DNA of 54,394 nt, taken from the NCBI RefSeq assembly GCF_019801965.1, contig NZ_JAHVIA010000013.1, forward strand, positions 1 through 54,394, in the 5' to 3' direction. Of this stretch, positions 32,716 through 40,455 are shown piece by piece; position 1 is the first letter of the stretch; each line of letters begins with the position of its first letter. Origin of the DNA: Salipiger bermudensis (GTDB lineage Bacteria > Pseudomonadota > Alphaproteobacteria > Rhodobacterales > Rhodobacteraceae). The translations under genes and the position numbers were made by a program. The notes below the pieces were generated by a model. That model was not told the origin of the DNA and searched no databases. It saw only the letters and a program-made list of their open reading frames with translations.

Positions 32716-33094
32716 TCGTTACGACACCGGCATGTCGGTGCGGCGCAGCGTGCTGGGCGATGCCCATGTCGACCGCGCCGAGGCCGCCAAGACCGAGTAT
32801 GACCTGCCGTTCCAGACCCTCATCACCGAGAGCGCCTGGGGCACCGTCTGGGCCTCCGACGGCATCGCCCGCCGCGAGCGCTCGATGCTGACGCTGGCGC
32901 TGCTCGCCGCGATGGGCAATTTCGAGGAAATCCCGATGCACATCCGCGCCGCCACCCGCACCGGGGCCTCGCGCAGCGACATCATGGAAGCCTTCCAGCA
33001 TGTCGCCGTCTATTGCGGCGTGCCCAAGGCCAACCACGCCATCAAACTTGCCAAGCAGACCTGGGCAGAGCTCGATCAGGGAGAGGATTCATGA
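32708..33094 (+). CDS. pcaC: 4-carboxymuconolactone decarboxylase
   Basis: A 128-residue AhpD-fold enzyme. The conserved [42 protein letters not shown] block and [21 protein letters not shown] are PcaC hallmarks, with the His of FQHVAVYCG in the active site. It removes CO2 from gamma-carboxymuconolactone to give the enol-lactone that PcaD uses. Its stop overlaps the pcaH start (ATGA). Confidence 0.93.
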   Translation: MSDRYDTGMSVRRSVLGDAHVDRAEAAKTEYDLPFQTLITESAWGTVWASDGIARRERSMLTLALLAAMGNFEEIPMHIRAATRTGASRSDIMEAFQHVAVYCGVPKANHAIKLAKQTWAELDQGEDS

Positions 33095-33816
33095 GCCAAG
33101 CAGAATTCTACCAGCGCGACCGCGAACGCCATCCGCCGGCGCTGACGCCGGATTACAAGACCAGCGTCATGCGCAGCCCGCGCGCCGCGCTGATCTCGCT
33201 GCAGCAATCGGTGTCCGAGATCACCGGCCCGGTTTTCGGCCACAACGACATCGACCCGATCGACAACGACCTGATCCACAACTACGCCAAGGGCGGCGAG
33301 AGCGCCATCGGCGAGCGGATCATCGTGCATGGCCGGGTGCTGGACGAGAACGGCCGCCCGGTGCCGAACACCCTCGTCGAGGCGTGGCAGGCCAATGCCG
33401 GCGGGCGCTACCGCCACAAGAAAGACACCTACCTCGCGCCGATTGACCCGAATTTCGGCGGCTGCGGCCGCACGATGACCGACGAGAACGGCTATTACTT
33501 CTTCCGCACGGTGAAGCCCGGCGCCTACCCGTGGCGCAACTGGGTCAACAACTGGCGCCCGGCCCACATCCACATGTCTGTCTTCGGCACCAGCTTCACC
33601 CAGCGCCTGATCACCCAGTGTTATTTCGAGGGCGACCCGCTGATCGCCAAGTGCCCGATCGTCAAGACGATACCGACACAGGACGGCATCGACAGCCTCG
33701 TCGCGGCGCTCGATCTCAACGCCACCGTGCCGCTGGACTCGATCGCCTACAAGTTTGACATTGTGTTGCGCGGCCGCCGCTCGACCCTGTTCGAGAACCG
33801 TCTGGAGGGGAATTGA
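33091..33816 (+). CDS. pcaH: Protocatechuate 3,4-dioxygenase beta subunit
   Basis: A 241-residue intradiol dioxygenase subunit. The Fe(III) ligands Tyr107 (GGRYRHKK), Tyr146 (PGAYPW), His159 and His161 ([11 protein letters not shown]) are all present, so this is the iron-bearing beta chain. With PcaG it opens the ring of protocatechuate to 3-carboxy-cis,cis-muconate. It starts at 33091 with GGAGAGGA upstream and is separated from pcaG by only 4 bases. Confidence 0.95.
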   Translation: MSQAEFYQRDRERHPPALTPDYKTSVMRSPRAALISLQQSVSEITGPVFGHNDIDPIDNDLIHNYAKGGESAIGERIIVHGRVLDENGRPVPNTLVEAWQANAGGRYRHKKDTYLAPIDPNFGGCGRTMTDENGYYFFRTVKPGAYPWRNWVNNWRPAHIHMSVFGTSFTQRLITQCYFEGDPLIAKCPIVKTIPTQDGIDSLVAALDLNATVPLDSIAYKFDIVLRGRRSTLFENRLEGN

Positions 33817-33820
33817 TCCA

Positions 33821-34513
33821 ATGGTGCAGAAACTCGACTACCTGAAAGAGACCCCGTCGCAGACCGCTGGTCCTTACGTCCATATCGGCCTCGCGCCCGG
33901 CGCCGCCGGCTTCGACATCTATCGCCAGGAGCTCGGTTGGGACATTGCCGGCCCGAACGCCAAGGGGGAGCGCATCCGCATCGAGGGCATCGTCATCGAC
34001 GGCACCGGCAACCCGGTGAAGGACGTGCTGATCGAGACCTGGCAAGCCAACGCGGAGGGTGTCTACGCCCATCCCGAGAGCGCCGGCGAGGTCGAAAAGG
34101 GCTTTCGCGGCTGGGGCCGCGTGATCACCGATTTCGAGACCGGCGAGTGGGGCTTCGACACCGTCAAGCCGGGCCCGGTGAAGGCGCGCAAGCCGCTGGG
34201 CTCCGGCCCGCTGCACCCGCCGGCCAATGCCGGGGATGACTGGCTTGGCCGTGGCGACGAGGGGCACGAGGACATGGCCCCGCATATCAACCTCTGGATC
34301 GTGGCGCGCGGGATCAATATCGGCCTGAACACGCGGCTCTATTTCGACGATGAGGAAGAGGCCAACGCCAAGGATCCGGTCCTGAACCTGATCGAGTGGC
34401 ACAACCGCCGCCCGACGCTGATCGCCAAGCGCGGCGAGCGTGACGGCAAGGTGGTCTACCGCTTCGACATCCGCCTGCAGGGCGAGGGCGAGACCGTCTT
34501 CTTCGACGTCTGA
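33821..34513 (+). CDS. pcaG: Protocatechuate 3,4-dioxygenase alpha subunit
   Basis: A 230-residue subunit with the same beta-sandwich core as PcaH but without the Fe-binding Tyr/His set. TPSQTAGPYVHIGLAPGAAGFDIY at the N-terminus and the GFRGWGRVITDFETGEWGFDTVKPG core are typical of PcaG. The C-terminus FRFDIRLQGEGETVFFDV-type tail closes the dioxygenase heterodimer. It follows pcaH with a 4-base gap and precedes the keto-acid cleavage gene. Confidence 0.93.
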   Translation: MVQKLDYLKETPSQTAGPYVHIGLAPGAAGFDIYRQELGWDIAGPNAKGERIRIEGIVIDGTGNPVKDVLIETWQANAEGVYAHPESAGEVEKGFRGWGRVITDFETGEWGFDTVKPGPVKARKPLGSGPLHPPANAGDDWLGRGDEGHEDMAPHINLWIVARGINIGLNTRLYFDDEEEANAKDPVLNLIEWHNRRPTLIAKRGERDGKVVYRFDIRLQGEGETVFFDV

Positions 34514-34573
34514 GACAATTGATTTCCGGCGCCGCCTTCCATGGGCGGCGCCTGTTTGCTGAAAGGGACGACC

Positions 34574-35410
34574 ATGGGGAAACCCTGCATCATCTGCGTC
34601 GCGATCACCGGATCGCTGCCGACCAAGGACAACAACCCGGCGGTGCCGATCACCGTCTCGGAACAGATCGAGAGCACGCAGGAGGCCTTCGAGGCCGGCG
34701 CCACCATCGCGCATTGCCACGTGCGCGACGACGAGGGCAAACCGACCTCGGATCCCGAGCGCTTCGGCAAGCTGCTCGAGGGCCTGCGGCAGCACTGCCC
34801 GGGCATGATCGTGCAGCTCTCCACCGGCGGCCGCTCCGGAGCCGGTCAGGCGCGCGGCGGCATGCTGCCCCTTAAGCCCGACATGGCCTCGCTCTCGGTC
34901 GGCTCCAACAATTTCCCGACCCGCGTCTACGAGAACCCGCCGGATCTCGTGGATTGGCTGGCCTCGGAGATGGTGGCCCACGGCGTGAAGCCCGAGATCG
35001 AGGCCTTCGACCTCAGCCACATCCTCAAGGCTTATGAGATGTGGCAGAAGGGCCAGATCGCGGCGCGCCCCTACGTGCAGTTCGTCATGGGCGTGAAGAA
35101 CGCCATGCCGGTCGACCGGATGGTGTTCGACTACTACATCCAGACCGTGAAGCGGCTCTTCGGTGACGAGGCCGCCTGGTGCGCTGCCGGCATCGGGCCG
35201 AACCAGATCGTGCTGAACGAGTGGGCGATCTCGCAGGGGGGGCACGCCCGCACCGGTCTCGAGGACAATGTCCGCATCGACCGCAACACGCTGGCGCCCT
35301 CCAACGCCGCGCTGGTCACCCGCGCCGCCGAGCTCTGCGACAAGTACGAGCGCCCTGTGGCCGACTGGCAGACCGCGCGCGAGATCCTCGGGCTGCCGCT
35401 GGTGGCCTGA
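34574..35410 (+). CDS. Beta-keto acid cleavage enzyme (BKACE/DUF849) in the pca operon
   Basis: A 278-residue zinc-dependent TIM-barrel enzyme of the Kce family. The metal ligands known for Kce (two His and a Glu) align as His47 and His49 in AHCHVRD and Glu230 in RTGLEDN. Family enzymes transfer the acyl part of a beta-keto acid to acetyl-CoA, releasing acetoacetate. Acting on beta-ketoadipate it would give succinyl-CoA and acetoacetate. It is 60 bases behind pcaG in the same direction, so co-expressed. No pcaIJ or pcaF is in the window. An inverted-repeat element begins 16 bases after its stop. Confidence 0.85.
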   Translation: MGKPCIICVAITGSLPTKDNNPAVPITVSEQIESTQEAFEAGATIAHCHVRDDEGKPTSDPERFGKLLEGLRQHCPGMIVQLSTGGRSGAGQARGGMLPLKPDMASLSVGSNNFPTRVYENPPDLVDWLASEMVAHGVKPEIEAFDLSHILKAYEMWQKGQIAARPYVQFVMGVKNAMPVDRMVFDYYIQTVKRLFGDEAAWCAAGIGPNQIVLNEWAISQGGHARTGLEDNVRIDRNTLAPSNAALVTRAAELCDKYERPVADWQTAREILGLPLVA

Positions 35411-35426
35411 ATAGGGTTGCTTTGAA

Positions 35427-35568
35427 GCCGCGCGAGCGCCGGACGGTGGTTTGGCGCTCCGCCCTTCGAACCCCTTGTTTTATCCCTGCCAAATCCGAAA
35501 GATCTCGACACGCGGCGCTGGTGTCACCAAAGCGCCAGACCGCGGGGACGGTCCGGCGCTCGCGCGGC
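35427..35568. repeat. MITE-like inverted-repeat element
   Basis: The arms 35427-35444 and 35551-35568 are a perfect 18-bp inverted repeat beginning GCCGCGCGAGCGCC. Pairing resumes inside: 35446-35458 against 35531-35543 at 11 of 13 positions. The roughly 70-base core contains one copy of the dispersed repeat described separately. The element starts 16 bases after the keto-acid cleavage gene and could act as its transcript end. No transposase is encoded and no obvious target duplication was seen. Confidence 0.55.
35468..35506 (-). repeat. Dispersed ~38-bp repeat, copy 1
   Basis: Read on the minus strand it begins GAGATCTTTCGGATTTGG and ends AACAAGGGGTTC. It matches the copy at 38014-38051 at about 31 of 38 positions with one single-base gap. 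It lies in the core of the inverted-repeat element. It does not encode anything recognisable. Confidence 0.55.
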
Positions 35569-35664
35569 GCCCTGCGGGCTTGAGTCCGCGCGTCGGCGCA
35601 CCCGGCGAAAGAGAGGGCCGGCGATGGCGCGGCGTCGCGCTCCATGCCACTGGACGCGCCAACC

Positions 35665-36528
35665 CTACTCCCCCGTCCGCTCCCCGGAGACCCGCGCCCG
35701 GTAGGCGCTGGGCGTCTCGCCCATCCGCAGCCGGAAGCGGCGCGAGAAATAGGGCGGGTCGGCATAGCCCAGACGGTAGCCGACCTCGGCCACCGGAAGG
35801 CGGGTGAAGGCGATGAGGCGGCAGGCCTCGGTCATCACCGCGGTCTCGAGATAGGCGGTGAGGCTCATCCCCGCCGCGCCGCGCACCACCCGGTTGAGAT
35901 GCCCGGTGGTGACATGCAGCGTCGAGGCGTAATCCCGGGCGCTCCAGCCCTCGGCCAGATGCTCGGAGATCAGCGCGTCGAGCCGCTGCATCTGCCGGTT
36001 GGGATCGCGCGGCGAGGGCATCGCGGCCGTGCTTTCATCGGCGAGCACCGCCAGAAGCGCGTGGGTGAGCGAGACCAACCTCTGAGCGCGAAAATCACCA
36101 TTCGAGCCATAGGCCCCCTTGATCGAGGCCAGCAGCGCGTCCGCGCCCTCCGACAGCGCACCGTGCCGGTGCGTGCCGAGCCAGTCGCTCAGCGCCGGGG
36201 TCTTCGGTCCGAGGCGTGCCACCACCGGTGAGGGAATGGACAGAACCGTCCCCTCGGTGCCGCGGGTGAATTCGAAGCCATGCACGATCTGCGGCGGAAT
36301 ATAGAGGTATTGCCCCGGTTCGAGACGCGTCTCCGCGCCATCGAGCGTCACCCGTGCAGCGCCGGACGAGATCTGGAAGACCTGCGCCATCTGGGTGTGA
36401 CGGTGCGGCGAGATCACCCAGCCATGCAGCCCGGCGCGGTCGAGAACCGCCTCGCAATGCACCACGTCGGGAAAGGCCGTGGTTTCCCCGAAGAGGTTGA
36501 AGATGGGGATATGTGCAGGCTGGTTCAT
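35665..36528 (-). CDS. pobR: AraC-family regulator of pobA (PobR)
   Basis: A 287-residue AraC-type activator. The N-terminal cupin (HGWVISPHRHTQMAQVFQISSG, EPGQYLYIPPQIVHGFEF) binds effector; the C-terminus has two helix-turn-helices, GWSARDYASTLHVTTGHLNRVVRGAAG and RLPVAEVGYRLGYADPPYFSRRFRLRMGETPSAYR. It is divergent from pobA and 93 bases away, the usual position of the 4-hydroxybenzoate-responsive PobR. The start at 36528 overlaps a perfect palindrome; a longer frame to 36564 has no support. Confidence 0.85.
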   Translation of the reverse strand: MNQPAHIPIFNLFGETTAFPDVVHCEAVLDRAGLHGWVISPHRHTQMAQVFQISSGAARVTLDGAETRLEPGQYLYIPPQIVHGFEFTRGTEGTVLSIPSPVVARLGPKTPALSDWLGTHRHGALSEGADALLASIKGAYGSNGDFRAQRLVSLTHALLAVLADESTAAMPSPRDPNRQMQRLDALISEHLAEGWSARDYASTLHVTTGHLNRVVRGAAGMSLTAYLETAVMTEACRLIAFTRLPVAEVGYRLGYADPPYFSRRFRLRMGETPSAYRARVSGERTGE

Positions 36529-36552
36529 GCATGAATAATACCATTCAATGAA
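36524..36552. promoter_or_regulatory. TTCAT palindromes in the pobR-pobA intergenic region
   Basis: TTCATGCATGAA (36524-36535) is a perfect 12-bp palindrome overlapping the pobR start codon, and TTCAaTGAA (36544-36552) repeats its half sites one to two turns away. The pair lies about 70-95 bases before pobA, suited to control of both divergent genes. Confidence 0.5.
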
Positions 36553-36621
36553 GCTCCCGTCCATTCGCGGGAGGCTCCGCGCGGGCTAGTGTGCGGCAAC
36601 GCAAACGGGAGGAACTCGCGC

Positions 36622-37800
36622 ATGACTACCCTCAAGACCCAGGTCGCCATCATCGGAGGCGGCCCCTCCGGCCTGCTGCTGTCGCAACTGCTCAACAAAT
36701 CCGGTGTCGAGACCGTCATTCTCGAGCGCTCGACCAGGTCTCACGTGCTGTCGCGCATCCGGGCCGGCATCCTCGAATGGGGCACCGTCGAGCTCCTGCG
36801 CGCCGCCGGGGTCGAGGCCCGCATGGACAAGGAAGGCATCCCGCATGACGGCTGCTACCTGACCGATGACGAGCTCATGGTGCATATCGATTTCAAGGAG
36901 CTCACCGGTAAGCAGGTCATGGTCTATGGCCAGACCGAGGTGACCGCCGATCTCTACACCGCGCAGGACGCCATGGGCACGACCGTGCTGCACGAGGTCT
37001 CGGACGTGTCGATCCACGATCTCGACCAGCCCAGATCGCGCGTCGAGTTCACCCACCAGGGCGAGCGTAAGGTATTGGAATGCCTCTACGTCGCCGGGTG
37101 CGACGGCTTCCATGGGGTGTCGCGCAAGACCATCCCCGAGGAGAAGCGCGCCGAGTTCGAGCGGGTCTACCCGTTCGGCTGGCTCGGCATCCTGTCGGAG
37201 ACCCCGCCGGTCAATGACGAACTGATCTACTCGAACTCCAAGCACGGCTTCGCGCTGGCCTCGATGCGCAACGAGAAGCTCGTGCGCTACTATGTGCAGG
37301 TGCCGCTCACCGACACCGTTGAGGACTGGTCGGACCAGCGCTTCTGGGACGAGTTCAGCCGCAGGATCCCATCGGAGGCCGCGAGCCGCCTGGTCACCGG
37401 CCCGTCGATCGAGAAATCCATCGCGCCGCTGCGCAGCTTCGTCTCCGAACCGCTGCGCTGGGGCAACCTGTTCCTCGTGGGCGACTCGGCGCATATCGTG
37501 CCGCCGACCGGTGCCAAGGGCCTCAACCTCGCCGCCTCCGACGTGTTCTACCTGCACAGCGCGCTGATCGAGGCGGTCAACGGCAAGGGCACCGGCGGGA
37601 TCGACGATTACTCCTCGAAGGCGCTGGCGCGGATCTGGAAGGCGATGCGCTTCAGCTGGCAGATGACCACCATGCTGCACCGCTTCGATGGCGAGGACGC
37701 CTTCGCCGAGCAGATGCGCAAGGCGACGCTGGATCACCTCGCCCATTCCGAGACCGCGCGGCGTGATCTGGCCGAGAATTATATCGGCCTGCCGTTCTGA
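36622..37800 (+). CDS. pobA: 4-hydroxybenzoate 3-monooxygenase
   Basis: A 392-residue FAD monooxygenase that turns 4-hydroxybenzoate, O2 and NADPH into protocatechuate. The FAD dinucleotide fold VAIIGGGPSGLLLSQLL is at residues 8-24, the DG motif is VAGCDGFHGVSRK, and GDSAHIVPPTGAKGLNLAASD is the FAD-ribityl motif; FYLHSALIEA follows. Length matches the family (about 394). A CGGGAGGAA ribosome site precedes the start at 36622. It links the hydroxycinnamate and pca segments of the region. Confidence 0.94.
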   Translation: MTTLKTQVAIIGGGPSGLLLSQLLNKSGVETVILERSTRSHVLSRIRAGILEWGTVELLRAAGVEARMDKEGIPHDGCYLTDDELMVHIDFKELTGKQVMVYGQTEVTADLYTAQDAMGTTVLHEVSDVSIHDLDQPRSRVEFTHQGERKVLECLYVAGCDGFHGVSRKTIPEEKRAEFERVYPFGWLGILSETPPVNDELIYSNSKHGFALASMRNEKLVRYYVQVPLTDTVEDWSDQRFWDEFSRRIPSEAASRLVTGPSIEKSIAPLRSFVSEPLRWGNLFLVGDSAHIVPPTGAKGLNLAASDVFYLHSALIEAVNGKGTGGIDDYSSKALARIWKAMRFSWQMTTMLHRFDGEDAFAEQMRKATLDHLAHSETARRDLAENYIGLPF

Positions 37801-37822
37801 ACGCGGTCAAACGAGAAAGCGA

Positions 37823-37855
37823 CCCCGCCGCGAGGAGGCTCCCGGCGGGGCTTTT
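37823..37855 (+). terminator. Intrinsic terminator after pobA
   Basis: CCCCGCCG (37823-37830) pairs with CGGCGGGG (37843-37850) around a 12-nt loop and is followed by CTTTTC. It lies 22 bases past the pobA stop and closes the plus-strand transcript. Confidence 0.75.
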
Positions 37856-38115
37856 CGTGCGTGGTAGGGGGTCATTTCTCAACACACCAACGGTGCCCCG
37901 CGCGGAATCAAGGCACTTAAAACGCCACCGCGCATCGGTCATGCTGAAAGCCTGCATCCGGCATGACCCGCTCCCCCGGACCGGCGATCTGATTGGGCTG
38001 GGCGCAAAGCTTTGAGGTCCTTCGGATGTGCTGGGGACAAAACACGGGTTCCTGTCGTCGGATTGCCGAGCCGCGCCCCATCGATAGGCGGCGTCGCGCG
38101 GACCAACCGTCAGGA
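37856..38115. other. Gene-free gap between pobA and pcaB
   Basis: No gene is supported here. The gap holds the second copy of the dispersed repeat (38014-38051) and lies between convergent pobA and pcaB, so no promoter is required. Confidence 0.6.
38014..38051 (+). repeat. Dispersed ~38-bp repeat, copy 2
   Basis: Begins GAGGTCCTTCGGATGTGC and ends AACACGGGTTC; about 31 of 38 bases match copy 1 at 35468-35506, in inverted orientation. This copy has no obvious flanking inverted repeat. Both copies lie in gene-end regions within 2.6 kb of one another. Confidence 0.55.
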
Positions 38116-39177
38116 TCAGCCTCCGGGAGCCGCCCCGAGCCGGGTCACCTTGCCCGCGATGTCCTGCGCCACGGCGAGCGCGCGCGCCGTGGTCATCAGC
38201 ATTTGCGGCAGCACCATCCATTCCAGCGTCCACGCCACCCCGGAGCGCTCCTGCTCGTGCAGCATGGCGTGGTGCATGGCGCTGACCTGCGTGGCGTTGT
38301 AGCGCGCCAGCGTCACCAGAAGCTCGGCCGCCACCGGGTTCTGCTTGTGCGGCATGGCAGAGGAGCCGCCGCCGCCCGAGAGCGCGACCTCCTCGATGCC
38401 CTGCTGCGCCATCAGCGCCATGTCGGTGCCGATCTTGCCCAGCGTGCCGGTCACCAGCGACAGGAAGGAGGCATAGCCCGCGATGCCCTCGCGCATGGCG
38501 TGCCACGCCTTTTCGGTCGGCGCGAGGCCCAGCTCCTGCGCGACCGCGGCGACCACCGCCTCGGCCTTGTCGCCAAGCGCCTTGCGGTCGCCCGAGGCGC
38601 CTCCGATCTGCACCCGCTCGACCTGCGGACGCAGCGCGGCGAGGCGCTCGCGGTGCCCCGAGAGTGGCAGGCGCCAGGCCAGAAGCCGGTCGCGTACGGT
38701 GATCTCGGTGGCGGCCTGCATCCGGGTGCGGCCCATCAGGGGGCTGTTGCCAAACCGCGCCTCGAGTGCCGCGAGCGCCTTGTCGAGCCCGGCAAGCCGC
38801 GCGTCGATCAGGGCCGACGCCTCGCGCAGCGTCAGCACCAGCGCGGTATCGACGACATCCTGGGAGGTGGCGCCCTTGTGAACCGCCTCGCCCGGCGCCA
38901 GCGCCTTGAGCTGTTTCACCAGACGCGGCACTGGCACGCCGTCCTGCGCCATGCCGGCGGCGATATCCGCGAAGTCGATCTCGGCGCTCTCGATGGCGGT
39001 GGCGGCCTGTGCGGCGGTCTCGGGATCGAAAAGCCCGGCGGCACCGCAGGCCCGCGACCAGGCCGCCTCGAAGGCGAGCATCTGCGCCATCTGACGCTCG
39101 GGCGAGAGCAGCGCGGCCATTTCGGGATCGTTGAACAGCCCCGACAGCCAGGGGTGGTCGAAAACGGCGCTGGTCAT
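38116..39177 (-). CDS. pcaB: 3-carboxy-cis,cis-muconate cycloisomerase
   Basis: A 353-residue member of the fumarase/aspartase superfamily. The signature GGGGSSAMPHKQNPVAAELL is present; GATSQDVVDTALVLTLREA and RTRMQAATEITVRDRL are the other conserved regions. It lactonises carboxymuconate to gamma-carboxymuconolactone, the step between PcaHG and PcaC. It lies apart from pcaDCHG, on the opposite strand beyond pobA. AAGGAGCACG precedes the start. Shorter than bacterial pcaB proteins of about 450 residues but similar to roseobacter forms. Confidence 0.88.
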   Translation of the reverse strand: MTSAVFDHPWLSGLFNDPEMAALLSPERQMAQMLAFEAAWSRACGAAGLFDPETAAQAATAIESAEIDFADIAAGMAQDGVPVPRLVKQLKALAPGEAVHKGATSQDVVDTALVLTLREASALIDARLAGLDKALAALEARFGNSPLMGRTRMQAATEITVRDRLLAWRLPLSGHRERLAALRPQVERVQIGGASGDRKALGDKAEAVVAAVAQELGLAPTEKAWHAMREGIAGYASFLSLVTGTLGKIGTDMALMAQQGIEEVALSGGGGSSAMPHKQNPVAAELLVTLARYNATQVSAMHHAMLHEQERSGVAWTLEWMVLPQMLMTTARALAVAQDIAGKVTRLGAAPGG

Positions 39178-39258
39178 GGGCGTGCTCCTTGGTCGTGCCG
39201 CCCCGGTTTACTACGTTCCGGGGCGGATGACAGGGGCGCGAGCGCTATCGGCGGCGTT

Positions 39259-40455
39259 TCAGCTTCTGGCCCGCAGCGCCGTGGGCGGCATCTGCGGTAC
39301 GATCTCCGTCGTGGCACGCGCGCCCTGCTTGCGGCGCTCGGCAAGCCACGCCACGCTGAGCATGATCACGAGCCCCACCGGCAGCACCAGCCACGCCATC
39401 GGCTCGGGATCGAGCATCGCGGCCATCAGGACCTGCAGCGCCAGCGAGGTCAGCGTGCCGACCGAGAACACGAGCAAGCCGTGCTTACCCAGGAGGCGCA
39501 GCGGCGCGGCGGCGGGCAGGCCGCAGATCTGGCGCACCTGCGGCAGGCAGGAGAGCACGTAGAACAGCGCCAGGGCGTGAAGCATGCGCGGCACCGCCAC
39601 GAAGGTCTTGTCATGCGAGACGACGTGGAACGGCACGCCGGCGGCGCCGAGCTTGGCCATCTGGTGGTTCAGGAAGGTGCCGACCCCGGGCGCATAGCGC
39701 CATGCCAGCACCAGCGCCAGCCAGCCGAGAGCGAGCCAGAAGAGCCATCGCGAGACCGGCACGAAGCGGGTGCCCTTGCGGGCCTGGATGCCGGTCAGAA
39801 GCCCGGCGACGAACAGGATCTGCCAGGCGAACGGGTTGAAGAACCAGCCGCCGGGATTCGGGTGGTTGGGCAGGTTCAGCCGCCACAGCCCGGTGGCGAA
39901 CCAGAGCCCGACCGACAGGCCGGCCAGCACCCAGGGGTGCCGCATCCCCAGCACGACGGCGAAGGGTGTCGCCAGCAGGAGCACGCTGTAGGCGGGCAGG
40001 ATATTGACGTAGCCGATCTGGTGCAGCAGGGCCGGCAGCGCCGCGAGGGTCTCGCCCGGGCGCTCGAAGATGGCGCTGAGATTGTTCTTCTCGAGCAGCT
40101 CGGGCAGGCCGAACATCTCGGCCCCGGTGGCAAAGATTGCAATACCCCAGAAGGTCAGCAGGATGTGGGCGAGATAGAGCGTCCAAGCCCGCTTCCACAC
40201 CGGCTCGGCGGCCGCGAGGAAGGGTTTGCGGGCGAAGCCGCCGGAATAGGCCAGCCCCGCCGCGATGCCGGACATGATGAAGAAGGCCTCCGCCGCGTCG
40301 GAGAAGCCGAGATTGCGGATGGTGAGGTATTCGTAGGGGTTCCCCGGGACGTGATCGACGAAGATCATCAGCAGCGCGAGGCCGCGGAAGGCATCGATCC
40401 GCGGGTCGCGCGCACGCTTGGGCGCCGGAATGGCGTTGGTGTCAGGCGGCGACAT
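39259..40455 (-). CDS. opgC: OpgC-type membrane acyltransferase
   Basis: A 398-residue polytopic protein with about ten helices. RDPRIDAFRGLALLMIFVDHVPGNPYEYLTIRNLGFSDAAEAFFIMSGIAAG is the hallmark N-terminus of OpgC, which transfers succinyl groups to osmoregulated periplasmic glucans. It overlaps the stop of opgH by 14 bases, so it is the last gene of the opg operon. Confidence 0.85.
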   Translation of the reverse strand: MSPPDTNAIPAPKRARDPRIDAFRGLALLMIFVDHVPGNPYEYLTIRNLGFSDAAEAFFIMSGIAAGLAYSGGFARKPFLAAAEPVWKRAWTLYLAHILLTFWGIAIFATGAEMFGLPELLEKNNLSAIFERPGETLAALPALLHQIGYVNILPAYSVLLLATPFAVVLGMRHPWVLAGLSVGLWFATGLWRLNLPNHPNPGGWFFNPFAWQILFVAGLLTGIQARKGTRFVPVSRWLFWLALGWLALVLAWRYAPGVGTFLNHQMAKLGAAGVPFHVVSHDKTFVAVPRMLHALALFYVLSCLPQVRQICGLPAAAPLRLLGKHGLLVFSVGTLTSLALQVLMAAMLDPEPMAWLVLPVGLVIMLSVAWLAERRKQGARATTEIVPQMPPTALRARS

